In this document: positions 54,973-64,000 of the stretch, one piece after another
Layout of the letters: every line of letters begins with the position of its first letter
Numbering within the stretch: the first letter of the stretch is position 1
From: Thelephora terrestris
Lineage: Eukaryota; Basidiomycota; Agaricomycetes; Thelephorales; Thelephoraceae
NCBI GenBank assembly: GCA_015956445.1
Contig: WIUZ02000019.1
Location: 124,001 to 188,000, forward strand
DNA length: 64,000 nt
Direction of reading: 5' to 3'
Position numbers and translations under genes: made by a program
Notes under the pieces: model-generated
Seen by the model: only the letters and a program-made list of their open reading frames with translations
Databases searched by the model: none
What the model was told of the DNA's origin: nothing

Positions 54973-57900
54973 TCCTTGCGACGGACCGCCCAGGTGATGC
55001 GTGGTGGGGTGGGGGGACTTTAGTAACCCAAGTGGTGGCGATCAGGCAATCGGGTGATCGAAAATCACGGGGTCTCTCCGGGACACCAAATTGACACCCA
55101 CTCCAATCTCTTCGACTAAGTCAATCTCACCCCGTTCGTTAGATCATCGTGAAGCTTGAGGGTCCTGGGTGACCTAATATTGCTTTGGGCTATGTTCTAT
55201 AGGATAGCGGCGAGCTGCCGGTCTCTCCGGAAACGTACCTGGGTTCAGTGCGCAGGTTTTGCTCACTAGGGAGCGGGATTGTGGGAAATCGTTCTAGGGA
55301 ACGCTGCTTGTTCTTCGCCAAGCCTAACTCAGCTTGTGTATTGTCCTCCGCCCGTTTTTTCACCGTTCACCGGGTCACCGGTCATCGGTTGCGCATCGCA
55401 GTCTACTATATGGATCTCTTTCCCCACGTCGCCGGATGTCTCCTCCCCGTTATACACCCTTGGAGGGACATTGATTGACCATGATCCCCAGCAAGGATTG
55501 TGAGCGGCCCCGGGCTCGATTCGGGGAGACCTCAATGCTCCCATAGAAAGGAGTTGGTTAGATTCGGAGTTGCCTCGCTTCTATGGATCAACCAAGGTTT
55601 ACGAACTTCGTACTGGTACGTGCATGATCGTCACATTTCCCGTTTCAAGGGCCGCGCCGCCCAGCTACTGATCTGCTTGAACTAACTCCCCGGTGACAAC
55701 GATAGATATTTTCGCTTTCACGGCAGGTCACAACACAGTATCCCGCATTTAAACACCCACTTCTAGATCCCGACGTTCGTACAAGAAAACCGGTCATCAT
55801 TCTCTGGCTCGAATTACTCCAACCCACGATCCCCTGATTGGCGACTTTGACTATGTAGCTATGCCAACAGCGACTCCGCGAACTCCACGGAACAGCGATG
55901 TATCACTTGAATGGGTATCCCTCCTGGCCTCTTCCGCCCGTTGAATGCCTTCAGCAAAACATACGGTGGGGACACAATTGGTAGTTCGGGAGTTATCACC
56001 AGACTCAGCGGATCTGATCCCTCAGGCAAACTTGTCACCGCCTGGTGAAAGGTTCGTTCTCATCTGTTTTCTTAAACAGATGAGTAATAGAGGGGCATCA
56101 GTGATTTCTTCGGATTTTGACTTGTGAGTTTGGACCTTGAAGAGGCATCCGTTACCCAGACTGCGTCGTGTCTACTTCTTCACTTGGACACCCCTTCCGC
56201 GCTGCATCACGTGGTTTCGCATGCTTATCTCATCACTTCAGCGAGAATGGATGCAAAAGCCAGAGGAGGAGGTCAGCACATAGTCATAAATCAGAAGTAC
56301 TGCATGCAGCAGAAGAGCAAAGGGCGAAATGGTGAGCGTGAGGTAAGCGTTTTGGAGCACAAATGCGGAGCACGGGAATTTTTCCTTACCTCTGCCACAG
56401 TGTTCTACTTCGTGAATCGGTATACAGCCTTTCGGGATACGTACTCAGTTTGGACGAATTGTCGGCGAGAACGTACGTCATTGTACCTTAACCCCACGTC
56501 CCACACGAACCTAACCTTCTTTCCGCCTAGGAGCGTGGGATTGTACGCTTCATCATATAATCATATGAACATAGACCAAGGCGGATGCTTTCCCGAGGTT
56601 TGTAGGGCGAACTGACGGGACTCACGGACTCGCGCTGCCAGTGCGTTTTATTATTATCAGGTTCTGGTGGTTCTCATTCATTTAACTATCGATTCCTTTA
56701 TTCATCGACAGAGGGAAAGGTAGACTGAGGGCTCTTCTGCCCTCAAACAAGTTCTGAGGGTTAATCCGAAACGATGACAACAGCAGATCTTGGTACCATG
56801 CGAAGCCTCAAGCAAATCCTTGATATCATGGCGCTTCTAATAACTATTCACAAGCCCGCCAAGCCCGAGTAAACGACCAGACCGGCTTTGGTTGACATAT
56901 TGATCACGGATGGTACGAACCCCAAGACGGCTTGACTATTCGGAGCTATTTCCCATCCAAATTATGCAGGAATTTTATCATTCTCGTGAGGAGACCCCAT
57001 GGGCCTTCCACATGCACCAATCTCACTCACCCCGAGTGCAGAGCATCACTTGTGGACAATGCCTTGACCATCTGTTGTTGCATCGTGAGTGTTTTGGTTC
57101 TATATTCCAAATAAACCGCTCATGGCGTTGATCAGTGGGCACCTGTTGGTTAAGCTCCGAGACCCAGGATGCATCGTTTTTACCTTGAGTTGCTACCCTT
57201 GCCCGCGAGCTTATGCGCCTCATTAAATACAGCTTGAGTGTTCCCCCTTTTCCGAACAAAACCCAGCTTTTACGTGCGTGGTCTCTGTAGGACCTCCTCG
57301 CTTATAATACTAGCGTCACGAGTTACGTTAAATCCACGGGAGCCTGACATTGTCCATCACTCGACAGAGCATCTGCCATTACAGCGCATGTATCCCAACC
57401 CATTGTCGCAACAATTCTCAGCTCGGGGCCACCCATGTACGCGGAGGATCCCAGATCTAGGAACGACGTTGGAAGCAATCCGATTGCGCTCAATACGTTT
57501 AGAAGCCAGGGTGTGGATTGCCGGAGGGAGAACCTCTGTGCAGGGTTACCGGATCGCCGCGAATTCAAAAGTGAATGGAGAACACGGCGAAACTTCTCCT
57601 GCCTCAAGCCAAGAGATTTACATGGAGCCTGAGAAATTATGGGACGGTGTTTTGCGACTATGGCGACGCGAAGGTTTCTTACCTAGCCGAGTCAGGGCCT
57701 CTGCTGGCCTCTGGTCTCCACAAAGATGGTTGGTAGGGTTTTTCGTTCTTGTTTCTTGTGGCAGTCCGAGACACATGTATGCTTTGGGGGTGGATGATCG
57801 ACGATGCAGTGCCTGAGCCCAGTGAGCTAAAATGTGTAGATACTCTGCGAATACCCCACCCTGTTTGCTCCGCTGATTGTGGGGATAGAGGGGGGAGTCA

Positions 57901-58126
57901 GCCGTATGTTTTGTGTCCCTAGCGTGCTTTCGAAATTGTGTATCCACGTGGTCCGGTGTAACTGGGGCATCCATCAAATTTGCGCTAGCCGAACAGTCTC
58001 ATCCCCGCTGCTTGAAGTGGCCGCTCTATTCTCTCTCTGCTTCTTCCATCCCCTCCTCCATTCTCTGTCTCCCTCCTTCCCTCGACTCTCCTTGGACTGG
58101 TTTCCACAGAAGGTCTCCTCCAAAAC
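54973..58126. other. Gene-poor region of about 3.1 kb
   Basis: No complete gene is supported. Frames of 163 codons (56124-56615) and 192 codons (57238-57816) occur, but their residues look random. One stretch (56,400-56,470) reads VFYFVNRYTAFRDTY after a plausible acceptor, slightly like the membrane proteins with DUF6533. CACGTG at 57945-57950 lies about 180 bp before Tvp38. Two CCCCG/CGGGG arms near 55,510 form a weak stem. Confidence 0.5.
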
Positions 58127-59667
58127 ATGGATATCCAGAGAAAGAGCCGCCCACTCAACCAACTGTCGTTGCACCTCGTCAGTTCCCCAACCCCCGCCCA
58201 GCCGATTTCCACCAGGATACAGAACCACAAACAATCCGAATCACCCTTTCGGTACCTCAATGAAAGGCTAGCAAATGAACAAGACTTAGATGAGAAAGAT
58301 CAATTGGCAGATATTTCCAGTTCCTCTGCTAGACGCGCTAGCAGTACTTCGCGTGCGACGCATAGGTCCTCTCCTTCCAACAGTCGTTCTTCGACGCCCA
58401 CGCCGGCGCCATCGCACAGGAGTTCTCATTCGAGACATTTAAGTCAACACACTAGGTCTACGACGCCAATTATCCAGCCTACTGCGGCAGATAACGGAAG
58501 AGGACGCCCATCCCGTCAACTCCGTGAATATGAAAGATCACTGCTGTCTACCCGCATACGACCTTGGATACCCGTTATTATTTACGGAATCTCGAGTCTG
58601 GGGTTTGTCGTCGCTATCGCATTCTGGAGGTCGGAACTTTTCCAAGGTACAGCGTCTGTGACGCACGTCCTGCCCTCTAGTTGATCTCACCCGTCCTTAG
58701 GCCTAGACAACCTTTCTCATCGCTTGCAAGAGGAGGGCAGCTATGGCTATGGAGTTATTTTTATGCTTATCTGGGTTACTACCTTCCGTGAGTGCCGCAT
58801 GAACCATTCAACCGCTTTCGCGCTCATCACTGCATCGCAGCACCGTTGCCGTTGTACTCCACCTTCATCATGCTCTCCGGTTACACGTACGGGGCGTGGA
58901 TGGGAGCTGTTATCTCCTATTTTGCCGCACTCTCTGGAGCTATCTGCGTGTACACCCTCTGTCGGACATGTTTTCGTAAGACGATCGCATCCTGGCTATC
59001 GAAAACAACGTCGATCAAGAGGGTGGTCCGTGCGATCGAGAAGCGGCCGAAGCTTCTGTTTATGGTTCGACTTGCCCCATATCCGTATAACGTCATGAAT
59101 GCGCTTCTTGCGGCGTCTCCGACCCTGACCTTCAAGACATACACCCTCTGCACCGCTCTCTCCCTGTTCAAAGTTATCATTCACACTACGATCGGTGCTT
59201 CGATTCACTCCTTTGCCGGCTATCACCTTCATAAGCCGCCGAGTTCACCCGATTCGCCGGTAGACGGGCAGGACCCCACCAGTGATGGTGGTGACGGTGC
59301 CCCGGCGGGTGACGATGACGAGGGCGCTCTGTTGAGCCGCGTCTCGGCGATCGTCGGTATTGTTCTGTGTGTCGCAATTATCGTTTACCTCTCCTGGGTC
59401 GCTCGCAAGGCCGTGGATGAAGAATTGGATGACGATGAGGTATCGGCTCTCAACCCTGAGGAAACGGAACTGTTTCTGGACCCAACCGACAACGCGGAGC
59501 GCGGTATGGGCGAAGTGTCATTTGCACGTCCCCTTGTTCCTGTGAACAATAGGAGTTCGTTCAGTGATGACAGCCAGCTGCGGCCCCCCATCTCTAGAAC
59601 TTCGGTGTCCCTTGATGACCCCTGGAGTAGAGAAGAACAAAGCTCAACGGCGCTGCGGACTTTTTGA
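58127..59667 (+). CDS. TVP38: Golgi membrane protein Tvp38/TMEM64 (SNARE-associated, DedA-like)
   Basis: The N-terminus is long, serine-rich and disordered (MDIQRKSRPLNQLSLHLVSS ... STSRATHRSSPSNSRSSTPT). Membrane part: RIRPWIPVIIYGISSLGFVV AIAFW, then after an intron GVIFMLIWVTTF, PLPLYSTFIMLSGYTYGAWM and GAVISYFAALSGAICVYTLC. The signature RLAPYPYNVMNALLAASPTL with FKTYTLCTALSLFKV belongs to the SNARE-associated Golgi (VTT/DedA) domain. A late helix (VSAIVGIVLCVAIIVYLSWV) and an acidic tail (DEELDDDEVSALNPEETELF) end at ALRTF. The family localises to Golgi and post-Golgi membranes; lipid scramblase activity is reported for DedA/VTT relatives. Three exons or more; the start is the first ATG, and its disordered tail is typical. 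Confidence 0.88.
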
Positions 59668-62600
59668 CCTGTCGTTGTGAACGACACACCCCTGAAGCTG
59701 GGACAAAAAATTCCCTGGTTTCCCTCACCCTCCATTCCATCCCACTTTCACTTGCATATCTCCGGCGGTGTATACAGCAGCAGAAGTCTTGTTTTTTGTA
59801 GTATAAGAACCCGCGCTGAAAGCGATCCCCTTCCCAATCTCCCACCCTTGAAATTTGGGTAGATCAAAAACTGGTCTATCCTCTCCGATCTTCCATCCTT
59901 CTCGCGGCCTCTTTGGACTTCGTCATTGACCCGGTCTTTTCTTGTGTATCCTCCCGCTCACACTTTCTCATCGCTCGCGGACGCTTTCTAGTTCTGGACT
60001 CCACTACATAATCTCTCCGCAATTACCGCTCCTTACCACACCGCACTCGTTACATTGTTGTATGCTTTTTAATTCGCTTCACGGACGATTCTCATCTGCA
60101 CCCCCAAACCCTACAGTTATTACTTCCATCGGCATTCGTCGGTCCCCATTATGCGCCTCCCTCCTCTCCCTAGATGGGTTTTTCGACCTTCTCCAGACGC
60201 TTCGCCGCCCTTCGATCCGTTGAACCTCGTAGATAGCTACTTCTCTCTTCTCTCCCCCACCCTTACTTTGATCTTTTCCCATATGGGCCCCTTAGTTTCT
60301 TATCCTTCCCTGTTCCTCGTTCTTTCCCAGCATTGCCACGACCCTCCCAGATGGTTTCCCCCTCCTTGTGTCCGATCCAATCTGATATCGAAATTTGTTT
60401 CCCCGGAATTCCTCTCGTGGTCTGAGTCTCCGGGACCCGGTTCGGTCGATGGACAAATCTTGTGATATCTCGACCGCAGCCCTCGCACTCTGGCCTAATC
60501 AATTCTTCCGGGCCTCGTTATCTGATAAATCGTGCGTGCCTGCGTGTCCGCATGACCTGTCTAGGCTGCATTGTGTTTTGTGTGGCCGGTTTATTGGGTC
60601 TGATCCGGAGCCAGTTGGTGGCCCACACGGCATGTGCACCACTCACTATTCAACGGTTAACCTTGATGCCGTTGACCTGTAGGATTCGATGGGCTCCTGC
60701 TTTACAATGGAATTCGACCGGCTATTTGGTTCTTCGTACGCTCATGCGATGAATGGGAGTGGGGAATGGCGTGAATCCGCTTCGCCGGAGACATCGCACC
60801 GCGATCGTCCGACGTAATTTACTCATGATGGTGTGCTGTAATATCGATGGGCTCGAGGCAGCTTATCTATCATTGCAGGTTTTACCCGGGTTATCCATCG
60901 ATGGTCGGAGACCCCCTCTGCCACCATTCAAGTTGTTCCCTGGATTGGAGACATCCAGACATCGTATCGGCGGCGACATCGCGATGTACAAAAGTCTCCC
61001 AGGTAACGGATCTGATTGAGTTACCCCACACGCGGTCCAGGGGCACTAACACATCTGAGTGGGGGTCGCTCTTCCGGAGGGGAATGGACAAGAACAAGGT
61101 AAATTGCACGGGGCAGTCCACGGAAGAATCTACCCTCCGATGCAACTACTTATCCGTGTCCTCCAAAACCGAGATACCGTGATGGCGGCCAGCTGCGTGC
61201 CAGGTGACCATTCAAACGTCGACCGTGGACGCGCGGATAGCTCACCCCGAACTCCGTTGTAGGGTTTTTTTTTCTGTTGAAATCTTTATTTAGAGCCGCA
61301 GGTCACCTGTGTCTGTGGCCTGGAAACTTTCCTTCGTGCCCTGCTGCACGGAGTTGTTCTGATAAGGTGTGGGCCCTGTAGCATATTGGGAATGCTGTGG
61401 ACCGAAGGCTATTGCAAATCCGACGTTCTGTTATTTCTCGCACGTCCGACCACGGGGTTGCGCTTGGTCATCCACGCTGAGGTTCAGAGATCGCCGGATA
61501 ACCAATCCTCGAAGCTCGGAATCGATCTCTTTGAGTTGAGTTGGTTTGTTGTCAGCCCTGGAGTTGAACGCGTATTGACCTGTCATTCATAACCCTGCAG
61601 GGCCAGGCGTGTGGCGTGATAAACCCGTTGAACGACGTGGGAGCACACGTCCAGGGTCGTCAACGCTTGACACTTACGCTCATGCCCCCCCCCTGGTGAT
61701 TGTACGCAGAGAACGCCGGCACTGAATTCGCATTCAAGGCGCATCACGGGAAATACACGCATTTTTAACTCCGTGGGTGGAGACCGGTATCGGTGCAGCT
61801 CCGCAGTGGGTTAAGCGCACGCTCTGTTCCCAAAGCCTTGGAGGCCAAATGCTTAATTGGGGAAGCGTTCATTTTATGAATGAGTGGGTTCTAGGCGGCG
61901 ACTTTGATTACCCGACCCCCCCCCCTGCGAGCCCAGCCCAGAAGAATGCAATTCACCGTACGGGGACGTTTCGTGTGCGTGTGTGTAGCAAGGGGAGGTT
62001 CGAGAACTTTGAATGGCCTGTCTGTTCGCCCGTTCTGGACCCAGAGGTTCGTTTCTTATCTTTCGTTACGCGGCGCTTGCTAATGCGAGTTGAAGTACTT
62101 AGTTGTTTGCTGCGTATGAATACTCCGATTCTAATTTACTTACGGCTCAAGACCTCGCATGCCAGAGGTCCGGCGCACAGCCCGCATATTTAAAGGGTGC
62201 CTGGCACACAAGCCCTTCGGATCTTGCCAGCAAAATGCTCTTTCGAAAAGCACACACGTGAGCACGTTGGGTCCCCGAATCGTCTGCAACACTCCTGTTC
62301 GACGAATTCGACAGGGCGGTGAATTGTTCGTGTCGGGCACTTTACGTGGAATCAGGCTACGTATGTCGAAATTGTGCATCCAAGGAGGTGTTATCACCCC
62401 GGAAACAAGGTGAAATAGGCTTATCTTTTTTTACGTGTCTAGGAGGGGTGGACGGAGGCGCGCACTTAGTTGGAACCCCCATAGTTTAGGATACATATTA
62501 GGGCTTCGGATGGGCACTTGGCGATCTGCCTCCGTGGGCTCCGCGGTGCTCTTCACATGAATCTGGAGTGAACGATGTGCCACTCTGAGTGGGATTCGCA

Positions 62601-62894
62601 CACACCATTAGTACCGCATACTACATAAAACTTATCAGTTACCTTACCCCTGGAGAGGAGGCGAGAGTGCAACAATACATGAACGAACCCTTGATTTCAT
62701 TCGTGAACGTGTTTGGGGGAGAACCCGTGGTCCGGGTACTCCATAACGCAATGCGCTTGCGTGGAGAGGGGCCCAAGACCACTTATTGATTTATTTGGTA
62801 CCCGTAATTTCACGCGAAAAGTTTTTTTCTTTTCTCTCTCGTTGGGCTGTACATGTAAAACGACCCTCGTGGCTGATATGGCATACATATACGC

Positions 62895-62906
62895 GTGTGT
62901 GTGTGT
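62895..62906. repeat. GT microsatellite
   Basis: Six GT units followed by ATGTGGATATA. It is a simple tandem repeat in gene-poor sequence. Confidence 0.6.
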
Positions 62907-63164
62907 ATGTGGATATATTGACTTCCGATGAAGAGACACGAGGCGCGGACTTGAGTCGATGGGCGAATAGATAAAGTACAATGAGCGCTCCGAAGGCTCG
63001 GTCTACTGTACCTCCAGCGTAAGCATCATCCTGTCAGCTTTTTCGGTCGTTCCGTTCATTCTACGAACCCATTATGAAAAAGGTCTGGGAACTACTGTAG
63101 GGTCTCAAGTTGAAACGTGGTCGAATGTAATGAAAACGCCCCACGCCAAGGAATAAAATCTCGA

Positions 63165-63175
63165 GGGGGGGGGGG
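63165..63175. repeat. G-homopolymer of 11
   Basis: A run of eleven G bases after TCGA. Such runs are uncommon in this otherwise balanced sequence and are prone to sequencing error. Confidence 0.6.
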
Positions 63176-64000
63176 TGATTTCCAAACGAGAAACGATTTG
63201 CATGGATAGTAGGGAGCTCGTGGGCCCGGACAGGGGAATGTATGATAGCGGGTCCAAACGTTCATGGGAAGTGATGTTCTGATCTCGATTTTTCGGAAGG
63301 ATATGTATGAACTGGAACCACTCGTGGTGCAAAAAAGGCGCGTGGAGAGTCTTCAGATGAAAGTTTTGCACAAAAAGCCTCCGGGTGCAATTAATCACCG
63401 ACCGTCCGAGTCGCACCTCTCCAATAGAACCCGGCCGCCTCGATTTTCATGCAAACCGCGAATGAAAAGGGGTTCTCCAACAGCCTTGTGGCTGAACTCG
63501 TCCCGGATAATACAAAAACGAAGCGAAAGTTCGGAGGGGGGATGAAACGAGGCACGAAAAGTAATCTGTGAGACGGCTAAACCATATCAGATTACTCTAA
63601 TTGAAGTCGTAAACGACCGCGGCGGAGTTGGACGCCACAAAGGAGGGGGGGAGGTAATGCGGGCACATGTATCGATATTCTTTTCCCGTTGCCAATAGGG
63701 CCCCGGGGCAAGTTTGGCAGAGGATTCTTTAGAATTTGCGCGCAAACCTCCCCTCCCGTTATCAGGGGTCCTTAGACAATAGGACCCAAAGCATCCGGGA
63801 ACATTGACCCCGCTGAAAACCGATACACGCCAGATAGCGAGTGATATAGGTCGAGGTGACCATGCACCGAATTAGGAGAACAACGGATAGGCCGTTGACG
63901 GTTAGCCGTACCTCGATAACGGCAGCAGAGGGTGGAAGAGATGAGCCGCCCCACTAAGATGGACTCGTGTCCTCCGTGTTCCCAAGGAGCGGTAACGAAA

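Larger units (their letters stand above)
59668..64000. other. Gene-poor right end of the window, 4.3 kb
   Basis: No gene is supported. The part 59,870-60,470 is unusually pyrimidine-rich on the plus strand. A 138-codon frame (61777-62193) and other frames lack family motifs. A (GT)6 microsatellite lies at 62895-62906 and a G11 run at 63165-63175. The region may hold promoter sequence of a gene outside the window, or older repeat-derived sequence. Confidence 0.5.

Noticed and set aside
55495-55560. Stem CCCCG...CGGGG resembling a tRNA T-arm with GGCTCGATTCG
   Set aside because: The loop has nine bases instead of seven, and no D-arm, anticodon arm or acceptor stem can be formed around it.
57238-57816. 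192-codon plus-strand frame
   Set aside because: No family motif, no clear promoter and overlapping frames on both strands. Long frames by chance are expected in GC-balanced DNA of this length.
1-64000. CRISPR arrays, bacterial-type operons and phage genes
   Set aside because: No regularly spaced repeats were seen, and the gene structure with short GT-AG introns is that of a fungus.
1-64000. LTR retrotransposons or virus-like elements
   Set aside because: No long terminal repeats, no reverse transcriptase, integrase or capsid motifs were found in the frames I could read, including the gene-poor stretches.

Overview
The window is nuclear DNA of a filamentous fungus, most likely a basidiomycete (Agaricomycetes-like). 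Genes are compact, both strands are used, and most genes are cut by many 45-60 nt GT-AG introns. The protein families are typical fungal housekeeping ones. Several exon patterns match proteins I know from mushroom-forming fungi, namely the seven-helix receptor, the TPMT-type methyltransferase, the GH105-like hydrolase and the Pex11-C protein. I see no rRNA, no convincing tRNA, no CRISPR array and no recognisable LTR or virus-like element. The species cannot be named from the sequence alone.

Layout. Positions 1-12,903 hold seven genes all on the minus strand: an ACT-domain (CASTOR/GATS-like) protein cut by the window edge, a seven-helix receptor, a short-chain dehydrogenase, two related hypothetical proteins in tandem, an M28 glutamate-carboxypeptidase-like peptidase, and a Laa2/aftiphilin-like clathrin-adaptor accessory protein. 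The last diverges from an Rrn11-like RNA polymerase I factor. Next come a class III aminotransferase and the exocyst subunit Sec10. Sec10 is head-to-head with the ESCRT-III gene Did2/CHMP1, and their start codons share bases. An amino-acid/GABA permease follows. A 3 kb gene-poor stretch contains a small terminal-inverted-repeat element.

From 28 to 40 kb lie a BCS1-type AAA ATPase, translation factor eIF5B, a MARVEL membrane protein and the lysophospholipid acyltransferase Ale1. From 41 to 47 kb lie a GH105-like hydrolase, a decayed partial copy of Pch2/TRIP13, a small hypothetical gene and the intact Pch2/TRIP13 gene. From 47 to 55 kb lie a mitochondrial PPR-like protein, a TPMT-fold methyltransferase, a Tctex1 dynein light chain, a Pex11 protein and a small mitochondrial coiled-coil protein. 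After a 3 kb gene-poor gap comes Tvp38/TMEM64. The last 4.3 kb have no gene I can support.

There is no operon-like logic, but membrane traffic and organelle genes are frequent (Sec10, Did2, Laa2-like, Tvp38, Ale1, Pex11, BCS1, PPR, Tctex1). CACGTG palindromes recur 60-130 bp upstream of several start codons. The strongest structural observations are the CATG start-codon overlap of Sec10 and Did2, the Pch2 relic beside its parent, and a 5-nt microexon at the zinc-ligand motif of the M28 peptidase. I found no clear evidence of a wholly new multi-gene system. All exon boundaries are read by eye.
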